Positions 46,999 to 54,493 of a stretch of DNA of 64,000 bases are shown here, piece by piece. The stretch's first letter is position 1. Each line of letters starts with the position of its first letter. The stretch is from Roseibium limicola (GTDB lineage Bacteria; Pseudomonadota; Alphaproteobacteria; Rhizobiales; Stappiaceae). The position numbers were made by a program, and so were the translations under genes. Under the pieces are notes generated by a model. The model worked only from the letters and a program-made list of their open reading frames with translations. It did no database searches and had not been told where the DNA came from. The DNA is taken from the NCBI RefSeq assembly GCF_017313085.1, contig NZ_JAFLNF010000001.1:1-64000 (forward strand), in the 5' to 3' direction.

Positions 46999-47545
46999 TC
47001 TCCATCTCCTCAATCACAGTCTCTTCGACAATCCGCGTTTCGCGGTGAATGACCTCGTGTTGATGGCATTGTTCCGCCTCAGAGGTACGGTCAGGCGGAG
47101 GCGTTTCTGAACGACCGGCGGAACGCGACTGCCCAGAAGACCCAGAGCGTTCGCCAGGATCGGACCGGCGGCTTGGTCTGACATCATCCTCATTATCGGC
47201 ATCATCTGTTGGCGAGCAGCACTCCACCGGAGAACCATGAGATCCGCCGCAACAGGGACAGCAGCCAGCGCCATAGGACGCAGCCGCAAAATGCCCGCCC
47301 GTCGAACACCCCGAAATCAAGGCCCCACCGTTGGAGAGCTTTTTCTCTCGGTGCAGCAATGCCGCACTGATCTTGTCAGCCTCACTCATCGTTCCGCAGG
47401 TCCAGGCCATATAGGAGAGGAGCTTCGGGTAGAGACAAAACAGACTGACATCGTCCGTCCGACGTGGTTCTTCCGACAAGGCCTCTTGCCAGGCTCCCAA
47501 ACGCCCAATCAGCGCCTCTTCCAGATCTTTCGTCAGCTGGTCCAT
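46931..47545 (-). CDS. R-body locus accessory protein with CCxCC cluster
   Basis: 204 residues, preceded by TAGGAG. No known domain is recognised. Residues 1-75 are folded-looking (DVSLFCLYPKLLSYMAWTCGTM); around 92-110 there is a Cys cluster GAGCCPCCGG followed by ECCSP, which could bind metal or carry disulfides; residues 112-204 are an acidic then Arg/Gly-rich tail (RGRGRGGGRC). It starts 9 bp after the preceding gene and overlaps the next by 68 bp, so it is part of a tight operon. It may be an R-body assembly factor, but nothing in it proves this. Confidence 0.65.
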   Translation of the reverse strand: MDQLTKDLEEALIGRLGAWQEALSEEPRRTDDVSLFCLYPKLLSYMAWTCGTMSEADKISAALLHREKKLSNGGALISGCSTGGHFAAASYGAGCCPCCGGSHGSPVECCSPTDDADNEDDVRPSRRSDPGERSGSSGQSRSAGRSETPPPDRTSEAEQCHQHEVIHRETRIVEETVIEEMENDERDTCRRDEGRGRGRGGGRC

Positions 47546-47554
47546 TTCATGCTC

Positions 47555-47863
47555 CTATTGACCGCTTGTATCGGTATTGCCGTCATCATCTTCGGGTTTC
47601 CGCTCTGGAGAAGGTACTTTGCTCCGACCTCTGAAACGCTCCAGAACACTCGCGCTACGCTTCGGCCCGAGGATCTGCAGAACCATCTTGAAAACCCGAG
47701 ATCTCTGCTGTTGCGGCAATGCGGCGACAGCGTCCCGCAAAGGCTGAAGCTCGTCCCCCGCATCACGTGAGATGTCCTGCTCCGTTGAAGGCCCATCATT
47801 TGCATGACCGCCACCAGTCCCGTCGCCCTCCGGAGCGAACAGCATGTGAGGTTTCGGACGCAT
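47555..47863 (-). CDS. Small R-body locus protein, unrecognised
   Basis: 102 residues from the ATG at 47863, with AGGGA upstream; a longer in-frame start at 47935 would run into the preceding gene. The N-terminal half is Gly/Asp-rich; residues 45-85 (LQPLRDAVAALPQQQRSRVFKMVLQILGPKRSA) look like two helices. The tail is charged. No family is recognised. It lies between the long RebB-type gene and the CCxCC gene with gaps of 7 and 9 bp. Confidence 0.62.
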   Translation of the reverse strand: MRPKPHMLFAPEGDGTGGGHANDGPSTEQDISRDAGDELQPLRDAVAALPQQQRSRVFKMVLQILGPKRSASVLERFRGRSKVPSPERKPEDDDGNTDTSGQ

Positions 47864-47870
47864 GGTTTCC

Positions 47871-48539
47871 CTAACCTTCCAGGTCTCCGATGACGGTGCT
47901 GTTGGCAGTTCCTGCAGTTGACGCGACAGACCCATAAACAGTGACTGCGCCCTGCACCATCGTCTGGATGTCTTGCATCAACGTGGTCACCGTCGGCGCT
48001 TCCTTCGGCCCCTCCGCCGCCAGTTTGATCGCCACGGCTTGGCCGGCGACAGCAATTTGCATGATGGCATTCATGTAATTGGCAGCATCTTGAACCGCGA
48101 GACCTGTTGTGGTCTCCACCATCATCTCCGGGCCCAGTTTCACCATCTCTGGTGCTGCGGCCGCCGTCTCGGCGTTGGAAAACTGCACCGCCTGGACAAT
48201 TTGGCTGTTCAGGGCGGACGTATCCGGCGATGGTTCCGGTTTCGTCATGGGACGGGCTCCTCGCGGTTGGCTCGTTATGGTGTCCTGGCTTTGTCGCAGT
48301 TTGAGACGGCCTGGATGAAGACGGCCATCGCCCCCGCGCGACAGCTTCGGCATGTTCAGCCGCTCTTGCTCTACTGCACGCCTTTGCGGTTCACCGACAG
48401 TTTGCGCTCCACTGGCCGCGGCTCCAAGTGTAGCCTCCACGTCACCAGCGGAAATCTCACGACCGAAGGCAGCAGGCTCCGACTGTCCGCCAGCCCTTTG
48501 CCGTGGCGCACTTCGGCCAAACCATCCAAACAGCCCCAT
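47871..48539 (-). CDS. RebB-family protein with N-terminal extension (internal start possible)
   Basis: 222 residues from the ATG at 48539, which has GGGAG eight bases before it. The first about 97 residues (MGLFGWFGRSAPRQRAGG...) are polar and low-complexity, with no domain recognised. The part after an internal ATG at 48248 (125 residues, with GAGGAG eight bases upstream) is a divergent RebB-type module: ALNSQIVQAVQFSN, then MNAIMQIAVAGQAVAIKLA. So one gene could give two products, a long and a short form, or the annotation should be two fused units. First gene of the four-gene operon 48539-46219. Confidence 0.68.
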   Translation of the reverse strand: MGLFGWFGRSAPRQRAGGQSEPAAFGREISAGDVEATLGAAASGAQTVGEPQRRAVEQERLNMPKLSRGGDGRLHPGRLKLRQSQDTITSQPRGARPMTKPEPSPDTSALNSQIVQAVQFSNAETAAAAPEMVKLGPEMMVETTTGLAVQDAANYMNAIMQIAVAGQAVAIKLAAEGPKEAPTVTTLMQDIQTMVQGAVTVYGSVASTAGTANSTVIGDLEG

Positions 48540-48585
48540 TGTAGCAACTCCCAACACTCACCAAACACCCGGCTTGCATCCCGGA

Positions 48586-48822
48586 CTACTTGATCGACGG
48601 TTCGCCGATATCCATGATGAGCTGGACCGCCTTGGAGACGACAGCCGTCGTTATCTGGTTCATCGCCTGCTGGGAATGAACCGCGTTTTGAATTGAAAGC
48701 CCGGATGCATGACTGGACACCTGATACAGGCTGGCAATCGCCTGTGCCGGTGCTTCTGCCACTACTTTCACATTGGTCTGGGTGACCGCATCGGTAATCT
48801 GAGAATTGACATGGTCGGCCAT
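48586..48822 (-). CDS. rebB: RebB-family R-body structural protein, short form
   Basis: 78 residues, the most typical RebB here: VNSQITDAVTQTNVKVVAEAP, AQAIASLYQVSSHASGLSIQNAV, and a short tail. This size and the VNSQITDAVTQ start are the classical features of the R-body subunit family known from Caedibacter, Azorhizobium and Pseudomonas. It lies 113 bp after the ECF sigma gene and has an exact copy of the two-box element found before that gene. The following operon starts 46 bp later, so transcripts may continue. Confidence 0.88.
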   Translation of the reverse strand: MADHVNSQITDAVTQTNVKVVAEAPAQAIASLYQVSSHASGLSIQNAVHSQQAMNQITTAVVSKAVQLIMDIGEPSIK

Positions 48823-48928
48823 CTCGTTGTTCCGCCTGATCTGGGCGCCTCAGGCACAGCCCTCCTGCTGGCGGAAGATGTCTCTCCAACCACCGGACAG
48901 CAAGCTGATCCGTCGCGCATGTTTAAAT

Positions 48929-48953
48929 GGACGCCTTAACCGGTGACTTGTGA
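48929..48953 (-). promoter_or_regulatory. Two-box promoter element before rebB (TTCACAAG-N12-GCGTC)
   Basis: Minus strand TTCACAAG at 48953-48946, 12 bases, GCGTC at 48933-48929. It is identical in both boxes and spacing to the element before the sigma gene at 49590-49614, although the spacers differ. It lies across the 3' end of the sigma gene, 107-131 bp before rebB. Box positions fit -35 and -10 elements of an ECF sigma factor. Confidence 0.65.
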
Positions 48954-49544
48954 ACGGTCGGAAAGATCTCCCGCCCAGATATCCAGGTCCTCGCCCAGTG
49001 CATGGCGCAGTTTTTCCCGCAAATGCTGGACACGTTTGCGGGCCAGCGTTTCCGTAATTTCCAGATGGTTCGCGATTTCCCGGTAGCTGCACTCATCCAG
49101 GAATCGCAAGCTAAAGACCTGTCGCAATTCCTCCGGCAAGCATTCCACCGCTAGCAAAACCCTCTGCAAAGCTTCTTGATAGCGCAGCAGGTTCTCCTGA
49201 TCGGGAGTTGTGTCGGCAAATCCGGCGATATGATCCTGGTGCACATCGGTCTTGAAATCACGCATCGTGCGTTCTGGGCTCTGCCGTCGAATTCGGCTGA
49301 TGTGTTCGTTCCTCATCGCAAACAGCAGGAAAGCACGTGGCTCCAGAACGTCGGTTCCATGGCGCTCCACATGGGTAACCGCCTTGATCAGGGTAGAAGA
49401 GAGGAGATCCTCGGCTTCGTCCCGATCGCCTCGGGTCAATCGCAGAGCGCGCCGCCGCAAGACGAGAGCATCGCTCATCCAACTTCGCCAAAGACCACGG
49501 GCAGAAGTAACAGGTATATCCCTCACCCAGGCTTCGTAGATCAT
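48936..49544 (-). CDS. ECF-type RNA polymerase sigma factor of the R-body locus
   Basis: 202 residues from the ATG at 49544. Region 2 (about 20-85) has ALRLTRGDRDEAEDLLSSTLIKAV and PRAFLLFAMRNEHISRIRR; region 4 (about 125-185) has VECLPEELRQVFSLRFLDECSYREIANHLEI and ARKRVQHLREKL, the helix-turn-helix that reads the -35 box. It is a compact group IV sigma factor without an adjacent anti-sigma gene. It heads the reb locus and probably transcribes it and itself, as both have the same two-box element. An ECF-type sigma factor also controls R-bodies in Pseudomonas aeruginosa, which fits. Confidence 0.88.
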   Translation of the reverse strand: MIYEAWVRDIPVTSARGLWRSWMSDALVLRRRALRLTRGDRDEAEDLLSSTLIKAVTHVERHGTDVLEPRAFLLFAMRNEHISRIRRQSPERTMRDFKTDVHQDHIAGFADTTPDQENLLRYQEALQRVLLAVECLPEELRQVFSLRFLDECSYREIANHLEITETLARKRVQHLREKLRHALGEDLDIWAGDLSDRSQVTG

Positions 49545-49589
49545 GGCACCCCACATATTTGTTTGCGGTGATCGGCAGGTATACAGAAT

Positions 49590-49614
49590 GACGCTAGGAG
49601 TTAATTCTTGTGAA
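49590..49614 (-). promoter_or_regulatory. Two-box promoter element before the ECF sigma gene
   Basis: Minus strand TTCACAAG at 49614-49607, 12 bases, GCGTC at 49594-49590; it ends 46 bp before the sigma start. The same boxes and spacing occur before rebB. Self-activation of the sigma factor is the simplest reading. The remaining sequence up to the tRNA (49615-49966, about 350 bp) shows no convincing gene. Confidence 0.65.
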
Positions 49615-49966
49615 TAAATTCCATCTATTTTTTAACCGCAAGCTCAGAGAAAAGACTTCTGGGTAAGCCGACGCATCATCACAGATGACAGAACGCCGAG
49701 AAAGGAACACAACAAGAACATTCAACATAGGGTTGAATGTTCAGAAATACAATCAAAGATTGCTGAGGGGTTGTATTTCCATATGGAAGGTGAACAGGGA
49801 TGTTGAAGAGAAGCAGCAGCAGAGCAGGCAAGCCAGCTCAGCTGAAAGTGCATCACACTTCACGTGCGCGCAACAGACATGGCAACGGGGCAGCGTCGAC
49901 AACGCAAAACCCATGAACGCAAAACTGCGCCCAAGTCATCTGCAACGAAATGAAAAATGAGAGAAG

Positions 49967-50042
49967 TGGTGGGTGCACGGGGATTCGAACCCAGGACCGG
50001 CTGATTAAGAGTCAGCTGCTCTACCAACTGAGCTATACACCC
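49967..50042 (-). tRNA. tRNA-Lys (CTT)
   Basis: A 76-base cloverleaf including an encoded CCA. The acceptor stem is GGGTGTA/TGCACCC, the D-arm contains AGCTCAGTTGGTAGAGC, the anticodon loop is CTCTTAA with anticodon CTT, and the T-arm is GGTTCGAATCC. Its 3' end faces the R-body locus. Confidence 0.97.
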
Positions 50043-50348
50043 ACAGATCTGCATTCGAGCAAACCGTGACCGCTTGGTGAGGCGGTGTCGAAGCGCGCCG
50101 CAGCGCGTCGATGGGCGGTGTATATAGGCCCCTTTCCCGGGGCGCAATCCCCCAGTTGATTTTTTTATGACGAGAGGCTTCGCCTTTGTGGGTAACCGCT
50201 GGTAATCTCCCTCTTACACTTTGACAACAAAAGAGAATTTCGCGCTGAACCACGAGAAAACCGCCCATTCCAGATGGCATCCCCAGAGAGTTTCGGTAAT
50301 TTTCAGAAAGCCAAGGCTCCAATATGGTAACTTTCTTAAATTTAAGGG

Positions 50349-50377
50349 TTGACCACTCTCCCCTGCCTGACTAATTT
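50349..50377 (+). promoter_or_regulatory. Candidate sigma-70 promoter for the ilv leader
   Basis: TTGACC, 17 bases, TAATTT, ending about 120 bp before the leader peptide. It is the best -35/-10 pair seen in the 455-bp gap 50043-50497, which otherwise holds no recognised gene. Confidence 0.35.
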
Positions 50378-50497
50378 GCCGAGCATCAGGCAGCCAGTTG
50401 ATCCGGAGGCTTGAGCAGGGCGCGCTTCGGTGAACCCTGTCGTGTTCAAAGGTCCATCGCAGGATGGAACACAACAGCAATGTGAGAGACGACTGAC

Positions 50498-50551
50498 ATG
50501 TCCACGTCCGTCATTCTAGTAGTAGGAAAGCGCGCCACCGGAACGGATTGA
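50498..50551 (+). CDS. ilvBH leader peptide (attenuator control)
   Basis: A 17-codon reading frame, MSTSVILVVGKRATGTD, with five branched-chain codons in a row (GTC ATT CTA GTA GTA). It is followed at once by competing stems: GCGCGCC at 50530-50536 with GGCGCGC at 50569-50575, the inner GAACGG/CCGTTC stem, and then a terminator hairpin. Ribosome stalling on Val, Ile or Leu codons would prevent the terminator and let ilvBH be read. Too short to be found by length alone; supported by codons and RNA folding. Confidence 0.85.
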   Translation: MSTSVILVVGKRATGTD

Positions 50552-50580
50552 CCCGTTCGGAACAGGTAGGCGCGCAACAT

Positions 50581-50606
50581 CAGGTCCCAACGGGGCCTTT
50601 TTTATT
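50581..50606 (+). terminator. Attenuator terminator before ilvBH
   Basis: AGGTCCC pairs with GGGGCCT across an AAC loop and is followed by TTTTTTA. It sits between the leader peptide and ilvB, so it ends transcription when branched-chain aminoacyl-tRNAs are plentiful. Confidence 0.82.
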
Positions 50607-50748
50607 GCCCGTTTCCCCCTCCATTCCGATGACGCTCCCTCGCACAGCTGTCCGGCCACTGGACATGAAGAACTGAAATAACGAGATTGATCGCAAAGCC
50701 CTGTCGAAAGGGCGCACACTAAAAAGCCAAGTTTTGAGGAACGCGATA

Positions 50749-52524
50749 ATGACACGGGAGATGACCGGCGCTGAAATGGTGATCCAGGCGCTGAAGGACC
50801 AAGGTGTTGAGACGATTTTCGGCTATCCGGGCGGTGCCGTGCTCCCGATTTACGACGAAATCATTCAGCAGGACGGCCTGGAGCACATCCTCGTGCGTCA
50901 CGAGCAGGGTGCCGGCCATGCCGCCGAAGGCTATGCCCGCTCCACCGGAAAGCCCGGCGTTGTTCTTGTCACCTCCGGCCCAGGCGCAACCAACATGGTC
51001 ACGGCCCTGACCGATGCCATGATGGACAGTATTCCGCTGGTCTGCATCACCGGCCAGACGGCTACCCATCTGATTGGCACAGATGCCTTTCAGGAGTGCG
51101 ACACTGTTGGCATCACCCGCCCCTGCACCAAGCACAACTGGCTGGTTCGCGATGTCGACGACCTGGCACGTGTCCTTCACGAAGCCTTTTATGTCGCCAC
51201 GTCTGGCCGTCCGGGTCCGGTTGTTGTTGATATTCCGAAGGACGTTCAGTTCGCGACCGGCACCTATCAGGCACCGACGACCAATCCGGCTGCCAGCCAC
51301 AAGAGCTACCGCCCTCAGCTCAAGGGCGATGCACAGGCCATCCGCATTGCGGCAGACCTCATGTCGAAGGCAAAGAAACCCATCTTTTATACCGGCGGCG
51401 GGGTTATCAATTCTGGCCCGCAGGCGTGCCAGTTGCTGCGAGAACTGGTTCAGCTCACCGGCTTCCCCATCACATCGACTCTGATGGGTCTTGGCTCCTA
51501 TCCGGCCTCCGGTGACCATTGGCTCGGCATGCTCGGCATGCATGGCACTTACGAAGCCAACATGACGATGCATGATTGCGACGTCATGATCTGCGTCGGT
51601 GCGCGCTTCGACGACCGGATCACCGGCCGCCTCGATGCCTTTGCGCCCAACGCCACCAAGATCCATATCGACATCGACCCCTCCTCGATCAACAAGGTGG
51701 TCAAGGTCGACCTGCCGATCATCGGCGACGTCGGTCACGTGCTGGAAGATCTGGTTCGCATCTGGCGCGCCTCCTCCCTGACTGCGGACAAAACGGCGTT
51801 GAAGGAGTGGTGGAGCCAGATCGACAAGTGGCGGGCTCGCAAGTCGCTCTCCTATCGCCCCAGCGAAGATCTGATCATGCCGCAGTATGCGCTGCAACGT
51901 TTGTATGAAAAGACCAAGGATCGGAAGACTTTCATCTCCACGGAAGTCGGCCAGCACCAGATGTGGGCAGCCCAGTTTTATGGCTTTGAAGAGCCCAACC
52001 GCTGGCTGACCTCCGGCGGCCTCGGCACCATGGGCTATGGCCTGCCTGCTGCCATCGGCGCGCAAGTCGCTCACCGCGACGCTCTCTGCATCGATGTGGC
52101 CGGTGACGCCTCCATCCTGATGAATATTCAGGAAATGTCGACAGCCGTTCAGTTCGGCCTGCCGGTCAAGGTGTTCATCCTGAACAACCAGTACATGGGC
52201 ATGGTCCGCCAGTGGCAGCAGCTACTCCACGGCAACCGCCTGTCCCATTCCTACACGGACAGCTTGCCTGATTTCGTCAAGCTGGCAGAAGCCTACGGCG
52301 GCGTCGGCATGCGCGTTCACAAGCCGCATGAACTGGACGATGCCATCGACGAGATGCTTGCCGTCGACAAACCGGTGATTTTTGATTGCCGCGTTGCCAA
52401 CCTGGCCAACTGCTTCCCGATGATCCCGTCGGGCAAGGCTCACAATGAAATGCTGCTGCCTGATGAGGCAACCGACGAAGCGGTCGCCAACGCCATCGAC
52501 GATGCCGGCAAGATGCTGGTCTGA
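50749..52524 (+). CDS. ilvB: Acetolactate synthase, large (catalytic) subunit
   Basis: 591 residues from the ATG at 50749 (GAGGA eight bases before); an in-frame TTG at 50734 is not needed. The TPP-activating Glu lies in VRHEQGAGHAAEGYARSTG, and the TPP/Mg motif is GDASILMNIQEMSTAVQFG...NNQYMGM. FAD-binding and QSx-type regions are normal. It joins two pyruvates to acetolactate or pyruvate with 2-oxobutyrate for Val, Leu and Ile. ilvH follows 14 bp later. Control is by the attenuator upstream. Confidence 0.96.
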   Translation: MTREMTGAEMVIQALKDQGVETIFGYPGGAVLPIYDEIIQQDGLEHILVRHEQGAGHAAEGYARSTGKPGVVLVTSGPGATNMVTALTDAMMDSIPLVCITGQTATHLIGTDAFQECDTVGITRPCTKHNWLVRDVDDLARVLHEAFYVATSGRPGPVVVDIPKDVQFATGTYQAPTTNPAASHKSYRPQLKGDAQAIRIAADLMSKAKKPIFYTGGGVINSGPQACQLLRELVQLTGFPITSTLMGLGSYPASGDHWLGMLGMHGTYEANMTMHDCDVMICVGARFDDRITGRLDAFAPNATKIHIDIDPSSINKVVKVDLPIIGDVGHVLEDLVRIWRASSLTADKTALKEWWSQIDKWRARKSLSYRPSEDLIMPQYALQRLYEKTKDRKTFISTEVGQHQMWAAQFYGFEEPNRWLTSGGLGTMGYGLPAAIGAQVAHRDALCIDVAGDASILMNIQEMSTAVQFGLPVKVFILNNQYMGMVRQWQQLLHGNRLSHSYTDSLPDFVKLAEAYGGVGMRVHKPHELDDAIDEMLAVDKPVIFDCRVANLANCFPMIPSGKAHNEMLLPDEATDEAVANAIDDAGKMLV

Positions 52525-52538
52525 GGGGAGACACCACA

Positions 52539-53114
52539 ATGAACGCACAATCCAATCCAGGCGCCCCGTCGATCTACTTCATGGCGGAAGTCAGCGACAA
52601 GATCGAAACGCACACCCTGTCGGTGATCGTCGACAATGAGCCGGGCGTTCTAGCCCGGGTCATCGGCCTTTTCTCCGGTCGCGGTTACAACATCGATAGC
52701 CTGACCGTGTCGGAGACAGAGCACGAGAAACACCTGTCGCGCATCACCATCGTCACCACCGGCACACCTATGGTGATTGAACAGATCCGCCATCAACTGG
52801 ATCGTCTGGTGCCTGTCCACCGGGTCACCGATCTGACTGTGGAAGCCCAGCTTGCCAGCCAGGACAAGCCACTGGAACGCGAGCTGGCCATGGTCAAGGT
52901 GACGGGCACAGGCGAAAAGCGCCTGGAAGCCTTGCGTCTCGGCGATGCCTTCCGCGCCACGGTGATCGACGCCACGACCGAACATTTCGTTTTCGAAATT
53001 ACCGGTCGCACTTCCAAGATCGAGCAGTTCATCGCCATCATGAAGCCGCTCGGCCTGGCCGAGGTCTCCCGCACCGGCGTTGCAGCCCTCCAACGCGGAC
53101 CTGAAGGTCTCTGA
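52539..53114 (+). CDS. ilvH: Acetolactate synthase, small (regulatory) subunit
   Basis: 191 residues. The N-terminal ACT domain reads LSVIVDNEPGVLARVIGLFSGRGYNIDSLTV, the valine-binding site, and the C-terminal ALS_ss_C domain has VLDIGEKRLEALRLG-like and FEITGRTSKIEQFIAIM segments. It activates IlvB and gives feedback inhibition by valine. It is the second gene of ilvBH; an intrinsic terminator follows. Confidence 0.95.
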   Translation: MNAQSNPGAPSIYFMAEVSDKIETHTLSVIVDNEPGVLARVIGLFSGRGYNIDSLTVSETEHEKHLSRITIVTTGTPMVIEQIRHQLDRLVPVHRVTDLTVEAQLASQDKPLERELAMVKVTGTGEKRLEALRLGDAFRATVIDATTEHFVFEITGRTSKIEQFIAIMKPLGLAEVSRTGVAALQRGPEGL

Positions 53115-53142
53115 TCGTTCAGGTCTTTGTGACTGAAAAAGC

Positions 53143-53180
53143 AAAAAAGCCTGTCGTGGAACCACGGCAGGCTTTTTTTC
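53143..53180. terminator. Bidirectional terminator after ilvH
   Basis: AAAAAAGCCTG-CGTGG pairs with CCACG-CAGGCTTTTTT with one unpaired base per arm. Long A and T flanks suit both ilvH on the plus strand and the YkgJ gene on the minus strand. Confidence 0.9.
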
Positions 53181-53206
53181 GACGGGTTCAGTGCTTCGCA
53201 AATTTC

Positions 53207-53986
53207 CTATGTAGCAGAAGTCACGGGAATGAACTGAAAGGCTCCGGAGTTCGCGGACTGGGTCAAGGCCGCCCCCTGGGCAGCAAGGTGCTCGGCAATC
53301 TCGACGGATGAAGCCGCAAAATCCCACTCGCCAACCACCACCTCACGCGCAGAGGACACCTTGTCCAGCGCATCTGCGAAACGCGTCATATCCGGAAAAT
53401 AGGCGGTAAACCCATCTCCCTTCAGCGCAGCCGTTCCAATCCCCAGTTCGGCACAAATCGCTGCACGCAAGGACACTTGCTCATAATTCGTCTGCCGTGA
53501 CAGCACGATCAATCGCGCAAGTTCCGCGTCGGCCGGCAATCCGTTGCGCAAATACGGTTCGCTTTGCTGCCAAGCCTCAGGCGGGCAATCCTTTTCCTCT
53601 TGCAGCATCACCAGATCCGGGACGATTTCCATCGGATAGATCCGGCACACTAGCGGGCGCCGCTCATAGATCCTGCATCGCTTGTCGTCATCGAGATGCA
53701 TGCACTCTGCCGGATTGAAGGCAGCAAGGTTGATGGCGACATGCGCCTGCGTCTGGCCGCTGAGAACCTCCTGCGATCGTTTGACAACATGGGCCAACTC
53801 CTTGCCCCATGGTCGCACCAAGCTGCTTTCCAACAGCGCCTCAACCAAAATGACGATCTGTCCACCGTCAGCAGCCCATTGTCGCGCCTCGCCGAGTGTC
53901 AGCGGCACATGATGGCCTGTGCAACACTTACCACAACCAACGCAGGCAAAATTTACATCAGCCCGCTGTGGGGAAAGGTTCGGCAT
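53207..53986 (-). CDS. YkgJ-family cysteine cluster protein
   Basis: 259 residues. Two Cys groups, FACVGCGKCCTGHH near the N-terminus and CMHLDDDKRCRIYERRPLVCRIYP about 90 residues later, are the CxxCxxCC...C...C...C pattern of the YkgJ/FliB-like Fe-S or zinc cluster family. The rest is helical and less conserved. The family is found in many bacteria, and some members relate to flagellin lysine methylation, but the role here is not known. It converges on ilvH. Confidence 0.82.
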   Translation of the reverse strand: MPNLSPQRADVNFACVGCGKCCTGHHVPLTLGEARQWAADGGQIVILVEALLESSLVRPWGKELAHVVKRSQEVLSGQTQAHVAINLAAFNPAECMHLDDDKRCRIYERRPLVCRIYPMEIVPDLVMLQEEKDCPPEAWQQSEPYLRNGLPADAELARLIVLSRQTNYEQVSLRAAICAELGIGTAALKGDGFTAYFPDMTRFADALDKVSSAREVVVGEWDFAASSVEIAEHLAAQGAALTQSANSGAFQFIPVTSAT

Positions 53987-54493
53987 TCGGCAATTGCTCC
54001 GGAATCACTGGTTTTTTCTACCGATCCCGGCTACCTGAACAGCTGATTTCTGACAATGGCTTCCCGGTTCACAAGAGCGTTAGGGACCCCGCCCCGAGGT
54101 TCTTCCCTGGCTAGCTCGCTGTAAGACCAACGAAGCGGCATAAATGCCATGGTGACGCCATGGCATGACGAAACATCACCTTGAAACAGGCATCGTTTCA
54201 GCATCACCCCGGCCAGACAAAGGACATCGCATTGACCTCAACTGCCACCACCGCTGCCGCCTCCAGCTTCCCATTATAACGGCGTGAGGCGCAGTCAAGG
54301 TGCACCTTTAATCTTGAGGCAAGCTGGCCACGCCCTTCCCGTCACTCTCCACCCTTGTCGGCATATCCCTTTCAGCGTATACGGATCCGGCTTGACTGAG
54401 CCGGGCCTTATCCCTCTGCCCGGAGCCACTTTTCGCACCAGTTCCAGACCCTTGCGAACTGACCCACTGCGAACCGAAAAAAGGCATAGAGCC
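53987..54493. other. 507-bp region upstream of serA
   Basis: No convincing gene. ATGCCATGG at 54144-54152 and CCATGGCAT at 54158-54166 form a perfect hairpin or operator with a TGACG centre; TGAAAC at 54182-54187 and GTTTCA at 54195-54200 form a second inverted repeat. Both lie 290-350 bp before serA and may mark its promoter region, or the start of a long 5' leader. Confidence 0.4.

Noticed and set aside
49560-49720. General stress (EcfG-type GGAAC/CGTT) promoter before the R-body sigma gene
   Set aside because: GGAAC occurs on the opposite strand at about 49705, but no CGTT box is found at the right distance; the TTCACAAG-N12-GCGTC element is better supported.
49685-49960. Possible 91-residue gene on the plus strand between the sigma gene and tRNA-Lys
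   Set aside because: The product is polar, Gln/Arg-rich and without motifs, no good ribosome site is seen, and it runs up to the tRNA.
50719-52074. A 451-codon open frame on the minus strand opposite ilvB
   Set aside because: It is a mirror frame of a highly conserved gene in GC-rich DNA; the product has no recognisable motif and IlvB motifs explain the sequence fully.
54060-54490. A known riboswitch class (SAM-II or serC-motif type) before serA
   Set aside because: Inverted repeats are present but I could not find the conserved core bases of either class.
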